64,000 nt of DNA from Pachypanchax playfairii. Its lineage: Eukaryota; Chordata; Actinopteri; Cyprinodontiformes; Aplocheilidae. How positions within the stretch are numbered: position 1 is the first letter of the stretch; every line of letters begins with the position of its first letter. The notes under the pieces were generated by a model that worked only from the letters and a program-made list of their open reading frames with translations, was not told the DNA's origin and searched no databases. The translations under genes and the position numbers were made by a program. Of this stretch, positions 1 to 11,730 are shown piece by piece. Location: contig SSNP01000150.1 in assembly GCA_006937955.1 (NCBI GenBank), positions 107,550-171,549 on the forward strand. Direction: 5' to 3'.

Positions 1-188
1 TTTTAAGTTATAATCATGTGTCATGTTTGTACAAATGAACATGAAGTAACCTGAACCTCTTCTACACATTACAGTGTAACTGAAACTTCTGACCATTGAG
101 TTTTTGCGCATTACTTTTGTTGCCCGTTACAAATAATTTTGTTTTTGTTTGAAAACCACAACTTAACGTGCTCGCTAACTTCCTCTAG

Positions 189-1533
189 TTTCAAGAGGCG
201 GAGCTGCTGAAGCACCTGGCTGAGAGGAGAGAACACGAGCGGGAAGTTGCTCAGAAAGCTTTGACCAAAGAGCGCCAGGAGCATCACATCTACGCCCACC
301 AGGAGCGGCGACAAATCCACCTGAATACCTCTCAGCAGGAGGTCTGGACCAAGTTTAAATGATAGAGCTGATCTGAAGTCACTGAAAGGTTTTTAGTTTG
401 TTTCATTGGGATCTCAAATGAAAATCACTAAAGCAGGTTTGTGTTTTGTGTGTTCCAGGACCAGAGCAGCCTGGAGGTGAGGAAGAGACGTACGAATCAG
501 AATCAAACTTTGTTGTCAAGTATCATTTGCACAATACCTTCCAAGGTGGTCCTATTTCCAGCACCAGGGTAGAGATAAGAATATTGAAGAAAGAGAGAAC
601 TACGTGAGGATATAGAAAAGAGAAAGTTCCTGTTTTAGGATTTGAAGATCGTGCAAAGAATTCTGGGACACTCAAGACCTTAAGCAGGTCAGGAAGGGAG
701 GGAGAGAGTCAGAGGGAGCGGTGAAGAAATATGTTTGTCCTCCTTGGAGAGCAAAGCGAGATACACACAATGAATCAAAAGTTTCAGTCACCTGATTTTA
801 TTTCTCTATACCTTTTAAAAACACCCATAGGAGCTTCCTTTAATGCTGCCACGAGGTATCGGACATTGTTTTCACCCTGAAGAGAACTTTATTCTGAAAT
901 GTTGACTCAACACTAGAGAAACATGAACATGTTTATCACGGCAATGACCAGGAAAGACTTTCAGTCTTTATGTCTCAGTTTCAGTGTCAACAGAAAATCA
1001 GTTGCTGTTAGTCCTTTAGGAAGTAGGATTCAGTTTAAATATATGTATAAATCTTTTAAATAAGTTTTGTGTTGAATTATCAAATGAATTTACCTTCAGT
1101 AGTACAGAACAGGGTCAGAACATACAGTTCTCTCCAGGATCTGTATCAGATCCTCCTCTACCTTTGGTGTGTGTGTGTGTTTGTGCACATGGTGCATGCA
1201 CGCTCACCTCTTCTGTCTGCTGTCTGTCTCTAGGTGTCTTGATGGCCTGATCACAACACAAGCTGAACTTTATTCAGAAGCCATTTTTGATGGCTGTTTC
1301 CCTGATTGACGTGTCAGGAAGGTGATGCTGCTCTGACTCGCAGCTTGGCAGGAAGTGACTCTAAAAAGACTGAGAGAAGAAGAAGAAAGAAGAGGACTGA
1401 GGGCGAGCTGGACAGCTCAACTTTCTCTGTGGAACCAGAACTTCTTTCAACAACACTTCAAAGCAAGAAAAAAGCTGCAGGCTCTGCCTTAACAAGGTGG
1501 TTTGTAGCGGTTTTACTGTGTTTGTTGCCATAG
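189..1533 (+). CDS. 3'-terminal exons of an unrecognised coiled-coil protein with a hydrophobic C-terminus (partial)
   Basis: Three candidate exons join in one phase: 189-341 (after TCCTCTAG, before GTCTGG), 459-476 (after TGTTCCAG, before GTGAGG) and 1318-1533 (after GTGTCAG, ending in TAG). All junctions are phase 0, which random ORFs would rarely give. The first exon encodes a charged helix containing AERREHEREVAQKAL, resembling the stathmin helix (REHEREV.QKAL), but the similarity stops right after it, so I do not call it a stathmin. The last exon is very basic (ERRRRKKR), then acidic and serine-rich, and ends in a short hydrophobic run (WFVAVLLCLLP) that could be a tail anchor. Earlier exons would lie left of the window. 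If 189-341 is not spliced, its frame closes at 362. A poly(A) signal at 2452-2457 fits. What I see is the phased ORF; function is unknown. Confidence 0.4.
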
Positions 1534-2451
1534 CAACAGTGTTGATGTGTTTATATGTAGGTTTGATTGTTCACACATCAATGAAACAACCCAAATATGA
1601 AAGAGGCTCTTCATGAACTAGAGCAGAACCAAACACAACTCGAGGGAAACAGGAGCATCGGCCTGATGAGCTCACCCTAAAGCGGAACAGGTCAGGGTCA
1701 GGATCAGGGTGGACCTGTTCCAAATTCTCATCAACTCGTATGTAGGAACCAAAACGTCTTCAAAAACAAGAGAATTCAGTTCAGTTACCATGTTTTCAAG
1801 ACCCAAAGATTTTGAGTAAAGAGACAACTGATGAAAAGTCAAAATCAGGATCCAGAACATCTACGGTTGTGGGTTCAAATCCTCAAATCCCCAGAAAGAG
1901 AAAATGCAGACGAGGACATATTTAAAAAGAAACATGTCCAGTTCTTTGAATTATCGATTTCAAGAATTACAAACCAAATGTAGCGGATTTAACAGCACTG
2001 GTGGATCAGGAAAACCAGGACCGAGCTGAAGACCAGCAGACTCAAGTTGAGCTGTAGAACATCTTGTTCACACTTTACCAACAGAAACAAGTTTGTCTGA
2101 GCTGTGCTGGAGATTAAAAGGTGAAATCCTCATCAAATCAGATACTGGGATCAAAGGATCGACATCTGGAGAAATAAAAGTACAAATCTTCTAATAAAAG
2201 ATCAAATCTAATTACAGAAGCTCTAGATGAAAATCAGCCCGTGCATCATAATCCAGATGTTCACTAAAGGTCAGAGATGAGTTGCTGCTGTCCAGCTGAT
2301 TTCAACCAAGTCATCTAGAAATATATGACATCATTCTAAAAAGTTCTGAAGGAAGGAACCGTGTTTACTGTTGCTCACCGTTGCCTCAGTCATTGTAGAC
2401 TTCCAGGATGTATTTATAATCAAATTGTTTAGAATATATTTTAAATTCAAG

Positions 2452-2457
2452 AATAAA
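2452..2457 (+). terminator. Candidate poly(A) signal AATAAA for the plus-strand gene at the left edge
   Basis: AATAAA lies about 920 bp after the stop at 1533 and would end the transcript of the coiled-coil gene. It faces a minus-strand AATAAA at 2490-2495, so the two genes would converge with almost touching 3' ends. Confidence 0.4.
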
Positions 2458-2489
2458 ACAACAAAACAATATTTCTGTGTTCTGTTTGT

Positions 2490-2495
2490 TTTATT
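2490..2495 (-). terminator. Candidate poly(A) signal for the minus-strand il17a/f-like gene
   Basis: TTTATT on the plus strand reads AATAAA on the minus strand, about 400 bp beyond the il17 stop codon at 2896. It is the first convincing hexamer I noticed downstream of that gene. Confidence 0.4.
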
Positions 2496-2895
2496 GAATC
2501 AGAAAATAAATACAATAACAATAAATACCTGCAGATCATCAAACACATAAATAAAACAGACTTAAATAAGCATAAATACAACTGAGTGTGGAACCCTGAC
2601 CCTGATAGGGTTAGAGAGTGTGATGGTCATTCTTCAGTCTGCTGTCAAATCACATGATAAGTAAAGAACATGAAGTGATGGCTGAAGGTGAGAGTCTCAG
2701 AATGATCTTCATAAACCTGAGCTGTAATTACAGGTGTGATGTCACTAATCTGTCATGTACATCTCACAATAATGACTCATGACATCATCTTCTCTGACTT
2801 ATGGAACTTCAGAATAATTAAAAAGTCTTCCTATTCTAATTCCTCTTCTAAGTGGAGACCAGCCTCCAGGAGACCAGGTGAGACCAGGCCGGTCC

Positions 2896-3962
2896 TCACT
2901 GCTGGACATGGACTGGTGGGCGCACACAGGTGCAGCCCACCTGGATGAGGCGGGTCTCGAGACGGAAGTAATAGCCTTGCCCTGCCTCTGCCGTCTTGAC
3001 TCGTCGCAGTACCAGAACCTGGTGCTTGATGGGACGGGATCTCAGGTTCAGGTCCTCCTGGCCCTCAGAGTTCAAACAGCCTCTCAGTGAACAGTGCGCC
3101 TCGGACATAGTGTGCGGGAAGAGTGATTCGTCTCTGGTGATGCTGAGGATGGAGACAGAAGAGGGACACAGCATGTCAACCAGTCAGTAATGTTCATGTA
3201 ATGTTGGTATTCTGCTTGGAGGTACTTACTTGTATGTCCACGGTGAGATGGAGAAGTTCTCTAGTGAACTGATCTTTGTGTTTGGTACCAGGTCATTGTG
3301 GTCGAGCAGCAGGGGGACAGTTTTTTCTGCAGAACGTCTGAATAACTTCCGGTGTGTCTTTGCTGCTGCTGGTACCATCAGCATCATCACCAGGACAGCA
3401 CTGAAAAGCTTCAGAAGAAGAAGAAGTTTAAAATCAAATGTCAACTGTTCTGCTGCTGGATGAAGTATGTTGCACACAGTTTGAGAAGGAAAATATAATT
3501 ATTGTATTAAAAGATTGAAGGAGATCCAGAAAATCCCTGACTGCTTGTGATCCTACGTACTGCAGCAAGTATCAGTGACTGTCTGATGCTCTTGGTCTAG
3601 TCACCCTGGGAGACAGATCTCCATCTAACTGGGATTTATCTGGTTATATAGATACATTAAAAAATAATCTGAGTCAAAAACATTTTAGGAATTCAATATT
3701 TGTATTTTAACAAAGCAATAGGAAGTTATAAAATAAACACAAATAAATACACAAAACATTCTTATTTAAACAATATTTTAAAAAAAATTGTATTTCATCT
3801 CCATATTTACACAAATTTGGGGATTTTTTTCACCCGAAGTTTTGGCTTTTCTTAAGCAATTTAAAAAACGTAAGTTTGATGACATCAGAATCTCCACCAA
3901 TCACAGAAGTTGGTTTCCTGTTTTCTTACCGTCACTTTGGAGATGCTCAATGTTAGAAACAT
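2896..3962 (-). CDS. Interleukin-17A/F-like secreted cytokine, three exons, 152 residues
   Basis: Minus-strand exons are 3962-3930 (ATG, 11 codons, then GGTAAG), 3408-3230 (after TTCTGAAG, before GTAAGT) and 3142-2896 (after CCTCAG). Phases match (0, then 2), and the sum is 459 nt, 152 residues plus stop. Residues 1-27 form a signal peptide. The IL-17 signature SPWTYN is at 66-71. The four cystine-knot cysteines are at 88, 93, 141 and 143, the last two in VGCTCVRP. The central IL-17 strand reads QVLVLRR. Two N-glycosylation sequons (NFS at 62, NIT at 71) are visible. It lacks the extra cysteine that the second il17 gene has just before the FRLE-like strand. IL-17A/F cytokines are secreted dimers acting on IL-17RA/RC in mucosal defence. 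A/F1, A/F2 or another teleost subtype cannot be decided here. The tiny first exon is the least certain part. Confidence 0.86.
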
Positions 3963-5149
3963 GTTGCTGGTTCTGTTTGGAACTCTGTTGGGTCTATAGA
4001 TGTGTCTTGTGCTGCAGCTCAGTCTGGCCCGTCCTGGTCTTTGTGTGCTGAAGGATTTGAGTATCAGCCTGTAGATGGTTGTCTTCTTTTTCTTTGACGG
4101 TATTCTGATGGATTCCTGATTCAGCTGCTCTGATTTTATGCTGGTTGGTACCAGGTGACTGTGATGATGTCACCTCCTGTGCTACTGTGTATGTCTTTGA
4201 TCTTCCTTGGTAGACCACAGAGTCCTCAACTGCATGACGAGGCCTGATTATTGACCCACTTTCATACTTTAATTATTCTGCAACAAACGCTTGCAGCAGT
4301 TTTTTTTCTGGGTCACATCACTTCTGTAAAGCTGAAATTTGATGAGTCTGTTTGACTTCAGGTCGTCTGCAGCTGAACATTTAAAACCTTCATCTTCTAC
4401 ACAGTTTTAATGTCATCAAGCTTTTGAAGTAAAACATTTTAGATGTAATCGGTGATCATTTTCATATTTGAGCCTGGAATAAAAAGCAAAGTGTGGTTTT
4501 GGAGTTCCAAAGCTGGATTCTGGAGAATGTGTGTTTATGTTTTACTACATCAACAAAATGTTGTTGCAGCTTTATTTGTTTCAAATTCAGGTAGATATTT
4601 CAGAATTTGGCTATTTTTTTTTTTACAGAAACTGAACCTGAAGCTCTCTAAATGACGCTCAGTGTCATCAGAATTTTTCAGCTAGCATCAGAACTGGACC
4701 TTGATGTTCTTAGGACAGGACCAAGGTTCTGCAATGAACTCAACATTGGCCTTTAAGACCGGCACCACATCAATAAATCTTAACCCAAACTCTAACAATG
4801 TTCCAATGCTGTTCATAGATGTAAAATCAGCTGCACACAAAAAACAGGATTTGTGAATCTGCACATGAAATTTGGATGATTTTTGTGTAGAGATTCTTTG
4901 AAAAGCTACAAAACTTTAACAGCCAGTGGTATTAAACTGACGTAAACACCCAGTAAATCAGTTGATGGTCTTTCAGAAAGTTCCAAATACTCAGGAACTA
5001 TGACTGATGACTCTCTCACCTCAAAGTCTCACAGCACAGCTGATTAAAAAAAACTTGTATCTGCTACTGTTATATCTTAAATCGTAGATAAGGAGATATG
5101 TTTTATAAACAAGACCCTAACCCTACAAATAACCCCTTGACCTTAACTC
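3963..5149. other. Intergenic DNA, nothing firmly assigned
   Basis: AT-rich sequence upstream of the minus-strand il17 gene. Its promoter should lie in the first few hundred bases; a weak CTATAG near 3996-4001 is the only TATA-like element I noticed. The short ORFs have no recognisable content. Confidence 0.4.
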
Positions 5150-5735
5150 TAGATATAACGCCATGGAAGTTGGATAATCTGATCAGGAAGACCAGCTCTG
5201 TCCTGGGATGCACCCTGGATCCAGTTCAGGTAGTTGGGGACAGAAGGACTCTGGCTATGATAACATCTCTAATGGACAGAGTGTCCCACCTCCTGCATGT
5301 AAATGTTACTGAACTGCAGAGTTCCTTCAGTAACAGACTGCTGCACTCTAGATACATGAAGGAGAGTTTCTGCAGGTTCTTCCTTCCTGCAGCTGTTAGA
5401 CTGTACAATCAGAACTGTTCCTAACAAACAGTACTTTAAGAACTGTAGAGTATTGTGTTTTATGACTATGGTCAATGATTTAGATACTTTTTTCTTCTTT
5501 TCATTGTAAACATTGTGTGTGCTCTGTTATGTTCTATGTCCTGTTCAGTTTGTATATCTGTTTGTTTCTTTATATATATCTGATGCTGCTGTTACGACCA
5601 AATTTCCCCTTGTAGGACGATTAAAGGACTATTCTGTTCTGTTCTGTTCTCCTCTCCTCTCCTCTCCTCTCCTCTCCTCTCCTCTCTTCTCTTCTCTTCT
5701 CTTCTCTTCTCTTCTCTTCTCTTCTCTTCTCTTCT
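5150..5735 (+). mobile_element. 3' end of an L2/Maui-like LINE with a pentanucleotide tail
   Basis: From about 5170 to 5424 the plus frame encodes the C-terminus of a fish LINE polyprotein (LIRKTSSVLGCTLDPVQ, then FFLPAAVRLYN just before the stop), a block that follows the reverse transcriptase in L2/Maui-type elements. A short 3' UTR ends in TAGGACGATTAAAGGA and a tail of 5-bp units drifting from TTCTG to TCTCC to TTCTC (5634-5735). The element is heavily 5'-truncated and dead. Confidence 0.75.
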
Positions 5736-5739
5736 GTTC

Positions 5740-6768
5740 TATGAACCTAACTCTGCCATGGAGATCTGACGGTCATTGAAATGTTCAAACTGTGTCTGTT
5801 GGACTCTGGTATTGGTTGTTCTGTTTTGTCCTCTTGCTGATTAAAATATTTGACCAAATTATTCTTATTCTGGCACTCTCTGAACTAAGAGGACCCTCTT
5901 TGTGGACTCTGAGTTCTGTTCCAGTGCAGCAAGTTTTTGCCTTCTGATACATTACAGATACTCTTTGACCTGGTTTCCAGTTGTTTTGTGACTCAGGTTT
6001 CTCAAAATGCTGCATCATCACTCATATTCTGCGTTGTTTCTTGCAGCCCACGCTGCCAGCTCCAGTCTGACCTGCTTTGATTGGAGGCGTTTTGCTTATC
6101 GTTGATCTAAATGATTTCCTGCTTCTTGCATCAACCTGCAACCCTCAGCTGCTTCACACCGTTTCATCTCTCTTCATTTGTAAAAAACTTTAGCACCATT
6201 TAAGGATAATTAGGTGTTGTTGCACTTACCTGGAGCTACTTTCCCATACTGAGTTTCTATCTACATCACCAGCTTGGTGATGTGATGGGTTACACTAAAA
6301 AGCTGTTTTTGATTGATCATTGAGTATCTTGGTTTTCTTTAAAACAATGTCCTGTATTTCATGTTGCTGAGTTTTTGAGGCAGACAATATGGCTGCAATG
6401 AGCTTATGTGTCCTCATCCTGCTGCAGTTTGTGAAGTAGACAGATGTGCAGGTGACTGGTCACTATGAAACAGTGGAGCAATAAAAACCTTTCTTAGGTG
6501 TGAAGTTTATGTTCTGTTGAGAACTTTAGGGAAAAATCGTTGTAATTCTCTCTCCGTCCTCTAGAAGTCTTCAGGCTGTTACATCATGTGCACTGACACC
6601 TGAGCTCTTGTTTCCTTCCTAATGTTGATTATAGACTTGTTAGTTTAAAGTGCAACTGATAAACTGTATAACTAGAGTGTTTAATAGTCCTGTCTACATT
6701 TCTGAGTCTTGATTTTGGTATTTTAGCACATTTTAATAAAATTATACATTTTCTACCAAAAACCGTTA
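5740..6768. other. Unassigned non-coding DNA
   Basis: No coding exon, RNA gene or clear repeat boundary seen. Moderately AT-rich sequence between two LINE fragments. Confidence 0.4.
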
Positions 6769-7480
6769 GTGGAGCGCCCTCTTCAGGTTTTTAGGATTTT
6801 AGCTAAAGTCAAGTCATACCTGTGCAGGAACGATCTAGAAAGAGTGGTCCATGCTTTTATTACATCCCAGCTGGACTACTGTAACTTCCTGTATGTTGGT
6901 TTAGATCGTTCCTCTCTACATCGTCTCCAGCTGGTACAGAACGCTGCTGCTCGTCTGCTGACTGGTTCCATAAAGAGAGACCACATCAGTCCAGTTCTCT
7001 GTTCTCTCCACTGGCTCCCAGTCGCTTTTAGGATTGATTTTAAAATGTTACTGCTTGTTTTTAAGGTTCTTAACGGTACTGCACCTCCTTACCTGGTAGA
7101 ACTTCTTAACATCTACCGGCCCAGGAGATCTTTGAGGTCAGCAGACCTGATGATTCTAGAAGTTCCTAGGTGCAGATTAAAAACTAAAGGAGAGAGGGTT
7201 TTTGCTGTAGCTGCACCCAGACTTTGGAACAGTTTACCTCCTCACATCAGAATCTCCACAAGCTCAGGAACTTATAAATCTGCTCTTAAAACCACCTCTT
7301 CTCATTGGCTTTTAACAAGGTTTAATTTGGTTGTTTTATTAGTGAAGTGTTTTATGTATTTATGTATTTTAGAGCTTTTATTCTGTTTATGTTGTTTTGT
7401 TGTTTCTTGTCACTGTACAGCACTTTGGTCAACCTTGGTTGTTTTTAAATGTGCTTTATAAATAAACTTGACTTGAAAAC
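6769..7480 (+). mobile_element. 5'-truncated L2/Rex-type LINE, C-terminal reverse transcriptase region
   Basis: An open frame of 230 codons encodes the region after the RT core: HAFITSQLDYCNFLYVGL, then LQLVQNAAARLLTG, then HISPVLCSLHWLPV, ending with the LWNSLPPHIR block. These are hallmark motifs of L2/Rex-like non-LTR elements in fish. The frame has no RT catalytic motif, so this is a 5'-truncated insertion. The 3' end is an AATAAA-like terminus near 7460-7480. Its intact frame suggests moderate age. It is not a host gene. Confidence 0.85.
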
Positions 7481-8109
7481 GTTACACTGCACTTGAATTT
7501 GAATCAGGCATTGCTATTGGCTGAAACCTTATTTTCTCTAAACGTGACATCAACATTCTGCTGGTATAGAGTATAAAAGAGCTCGGTCTAGGCCACACCT
7601 CCGCAGCGAGGTGAAGTTTGAACAGAAAGTGTTTACATATATTTTTTTGGCACATTACGGATTGTTTTTTTTTCATGCTGGGTTACTTTGATTTATACCT
7701 CAGGCACCTATCAGCAACTGTTGCAGATGATGAGGTATAGCAGCCGCGCCAGCTGCACCTGATGAAGCAAGCTAAAGCTAAATGTAGCTTTAGCTTCGGC
7801 CAACAAACAATGTACCACTCAGAGAAGGGGATCCATTTCATGCTGCGAAGCCGCTACAGGCTCAAAATGATACGGACCACCTTCCTCCACAGAACCAGCT
7901 TCCCTTTCCTCAAGTTCCACTGCAACATGTCACTCACAGCCCAGTCTCCTGGGCTGGGGTTACAACCTGGGAGGAGTTACCTTTTAAGTTTAAATATTTT
8001 GATTATAACAATGTTTGACAGCAATTTTTAAAATCTACACAAGTCACTTTTCTTAGAGGCATTAATTTATCCTCCAACAAGAAGGTAAAGAACCTGGTGT
8101 TTCTTTGAC
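7481..8109. other. Unassigned non-coding DNA
   Basis: No exon or repeat boundary that I can support. A GATGAAGCAAGCTAAAGCTA stretch at 7760-7779 is low-complexity only. Confidence 0.35.
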
Positions 8110-8300
8110 CAGGACATGTTCCTTTAGTTCTCATAAAACATGTTACCATGACGACATTCCACCTACGTAACGTTGAAATTAGGAGCATTCTGAATCAAAG
8201 TGATTATTATCAGGATGTTCAAAATTCAGAAGTGCTTCCAGTTAAATCTAGAATTAAACTCAGTCAATAAGACTTCGATCCACCTACATGATCTTTAACT
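8110..8300 (+). mobile_element. Internally deleted relic of the LINE family also seen at 20.6 kb
   Basis: The words AACATGTTACCATGACGAC, GAGCATTCTGAATCAAAG and TTATTATCAGGATGTTC occur here and, in the same order but further apart, at 20565-20712. About 70 bp between the second and third words has been lost here. No frame remains. Confidence 0.6.
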
Positions 8301-11300
8301 AACAGAATTACAAAACACTTCAAAGAGTTCCTTATTCAGTAACTCTCCAAAACAACAACAAAAAAGAACATTTATTAAATTACAGATAGATCCTGAATTC
8401 TCATGAGTTTATTTGCCAAAACAAACTATGTTTAACAGCAGAAATGCAAACAGTAACAGAAAAATGTAAATCTGAGCTCCAAGTGAAGAATTCTAATGTT
8501 CATGATGTGAAAAGGAAATCTGATCTCATTGTAACCCGCCTAAAAGTGGGTTAAAGTAATGATTTATGTTCTTATCTGATCGTTATTTCTTTTAATTTCA
8601 TGATTGTAAATGCTTGTGTGTTTTATTTTGAAACCGGGACTTTATTTTGTAAAAACAGGAAGTAATGCACAAAGATACCTGCAGTAGCTTAACATCGCAA
8701 ATGCGCAAACGAGACTCTGGTGTTGTTTCGCTCGTGGGAGCTGGAGAGCGAGAGAAAAAGGTATCAAAATGTGTTATTTTGCACTGATATTAAGATTTAA
8801 TGTCGTTAGTGTTGTAAACTGATTGAAGTCCCGTTGTAGACGTTGGAGAGTCGTCGAGGAGCCACCTTAACTGTTCCGGTCTCCTCTGTAGAAACTCTCA
8901 CTTGGTAAGCTAGTTTCTGCCATGCTCTTAATGTGTGTGTATGTGGAAACAACACGTGGTGACCATGCTAGCTGCCATTAAGGATATCTTTTGTGTATTT
9001 TATGTTGTTTTATGATGAATGTAATTTACTAAAAAGCACTTATGTGAACTTTTGAAAAGAAAACTTGAAAGAAAACTTGTGTTAATGTATCAGGAACGAT
9101 TAACAATGTCCTGTATCACTAAGATAAGCGCATTGTGATACTTTTACACTGTGAAATAACTAGTCATTTTTCCAATGTGACTAAAGATTAAAAGCCATAC
9201 AGAGTGGAGAAGCTAAAGAGTCATTTTAAGTTAATTAAGATGGTTAAAAGCAGCACAGCTGTAAATTGTTACTTTTGTCAATTAAAAACAATGTATTTCA
9301 TTTATTTTATTTAAATCTAAAATCCTATGTTAAAAAGGGTTAAAAGAAAAGACATTACATATGGGAAAAGAACAAATTACATTAAAAAGCTAATTTGTTT
9401 ATGTAAATTCATTGGAAAAATGCTATTTTATTTAATTGATATTACTATTGGTTAAAATGGTTTATTCTGACACTGAAACTTTATTGTGGAAATAATTGGT
9501 TACCTACCTGTATCCTATATTATTATATTCCATTTTGAGAAAAGACAGATAATATGTTGTACAACACTTTGAATTAATCTAGTTGATCATTTTTATGGAA
9601 GAACTGAGACTATTACCTGTTTTACTAATGCAGGTCAGGTCTTTTCATATTGGTTGGAAAAAACTTGATGAAGCTTCAGTCCTTGTGTCAACGAGATTAA
9701 CCAGCGACTTGTAGATGGCGAGCCTCCCAGCAGAACTCTGATCATCACCACATCCTTCAGCTGAGGTTGTGGTAGGATTGTGCCGATTCCAAGAATTGAC
9801 ACCAACAGGAGCCACACTGAATACACTCCTGACTTGACTATTTTACTCTGACTTACCTGACTTGAACTTTGGATCCATAACGAACAATTCTGAACCAAGA
9901 CCTTTGGAAGGACAATTTATTTTATTCTATTTTATTTTACAGTTAAAGGGCCCATAGGCATTGTTAATTGTGTTCTGTTCAAATGATTTTGACAACTAAA
10001 AGTTGCTTTTCATAACTTATACTGGTGTCCCTGGTTATTACTCTTACTCATAGCTCCTACGAACCTAGTGGCGACGTGTACATACTCAGAAGTGGGTTAC
10101 ATCATGTACCACAGACCACCATCCAAACTGGGTCAGGTTAATTCTGAGTTTCCATGTGATGTGTTTGATGAGATAAACCGACTGTTTGCTGCTGCTGCTG
10201 TATGGAAACTCTTTCACAATGAGAGTCACAGCAGGAGGGGCTTTCTGAACTCATCATAGTTTTTAATGTGGTCACAGAGAACCACAAACTCTGACTGACA
10301 TCCAGGAACTGAATTCAAACACAATACATCAGTTTCCTTCTGTGACCTCAGTGACCTTGGCTTCCTCCAGGTTAGAAGATCTGCTGTCAGGAAATGTGAC
10401 TGCAGGGAAACGTTTTCAGATTGTGATTGAGTTGTTGGTCGCACATACATACACACATTAAACACACAGTGCTTATTTATCTGACAAAATAACAATCCAC
10501 AGTAATAATGTAAGTCAACTACTTAAATAGCGGTACCTGGGCAACAGATGGTGGTAACTTCAAGGTGTAACCGTTATTATTGACCGGCGTGAAACAACGA
10601 CCGGTGACGGACAGTTTAGCAACATTGTTATCCAGGTGGAAATCGGGAGAAATTCAGGAGAATGAGCATTAAAATTCAGGATTCTCCTGGTTAAATCGAG
10701 AGGGTTGGCAAGTACGGTCGGACGAGAAAGAAGAATGAAAATAACTTATCTTCCCCAGGGATAAAAAATAAAGGACCAGAGGGGGGTAAATTCCCCCATA
10801 CCCCCTGACAAATCGCACCCTGCTGATGCCTCACAGCACAAAGGTTGCAGGTTCAGCTTCTGGCAGGGGTCTTTCTTTCTATGTTGTCACAGCATGTGTG
10901 GGTTTTCTTTGGATTTCTTCCCACAGACCAAAAAAACCCTAACCTGTGGTTTAAATTTGGACCTTGCTATGTGTGTGTGTGTGTGTGTGTTATGCTCCTC
11001 CCCTGTGACCCTGTACAAGCAGGAACAGAAAATAGGGTGGATGAAAGTCACTTATAAAGCAGTAATCTTCATCAGTCATGTTCCATCTTCCTCTTCATCA
11101 GCTGTTCAGGATGGACCTCGTCGATCAGAACCCCTCAGTCAGACTGAGATGTGGACCGAGTTATTTCCTCTTCAATCCATAGAAATATGCTTCATCATCA
11201 GTAAACCTGTTTTCCACTGATGGAAGGAAGTCATGACCTCCATCTGCAGCTCAGATCATCAGACACTGGACCAGAACTGGAACTTTTCTAAGATACTTGG

Positions 11301-11364
11301 ATTGTTTCGGTTCTGTGATAGACCAGCAACCTGTCCAGGCGTAACCCTGGAGAAAATCAGCTTC
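8301..11364. other. Gene-free interval with a short SINE-like piece
   Basis: No coding exon recognised. Around 10825-10925 is a fragment of a common fish dispersed repeat (GCCTCACAGCACAAAGGTTG, then TGTGTGGGTTTTC). A TG microsatellite lies at 10970-10991. At 9945 a TTAAAGGGCCCATA word resembles the ends of TTAA-type MITEs. The remainder is AT-rich and unassigned. Confidence 0.35.
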
Positions 11365-11730
11365 TTCTCACTGTCCCTAAGACTCGTAAGTCCAGAGGGG
11401 AGAGGGCTTTTTCTATCTGTGGAACTAACTCCCTCTCCCAGTTAGACAGACATCTTCTCTGTCTGTGTTTAAATCACAACTAAAAACTCATTATTGTTCT
11501 CTGACTTTTCACTCTCGATCCCTTCATTTGGTTTTATTTTACTTATATCCTCTTTGTGATGCTCTTCTTTTTAATAGTATGTTTGTATCAATTGTTTTTC
11601 CTTTTGTTTTATCTTCTTGATTTTAATGTGTTTTAATTGTAGTCTTTTATTGGTGTTATTATGTTCAGTGCTTTGGTTGGTTGTAATGCCATGTTTTAAA
11701 AGTGATTTACAAATAAAGTGGCCTTTGGAA
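11365..11730 (+). mobile_element. 3' end of an L2/Rex-type LINE
   Basis: Degraded C-terminal coding (CTAAGACTCG, then GTGGAACTAACTCCCTCTCC, equivalent to the LWNSLP block at 7220) is followed by a T-rich 3' UTR and the terminus AAAAGTGATTTACAAATAAA. This is the same kind of terminus as in the element at 6.8 kb. Frameshifted and 5'-truncated. Confidence 0.6.

Noticed and set aside
3620..3660. Minus-strand TATATAA near 3645 as the il17 promoter
   Set aside because: It falls inside intron 1 of the better model whose ATG is at 3962; no suitable start codon follows it in phase.
8530..10083. Possible LTR from TGTAACCCGCC to GTGTACA
   Set aside because: Ends look LTR-like, but the flanking five bases differ (CTCAT against TACTC) and the length would be unusual.
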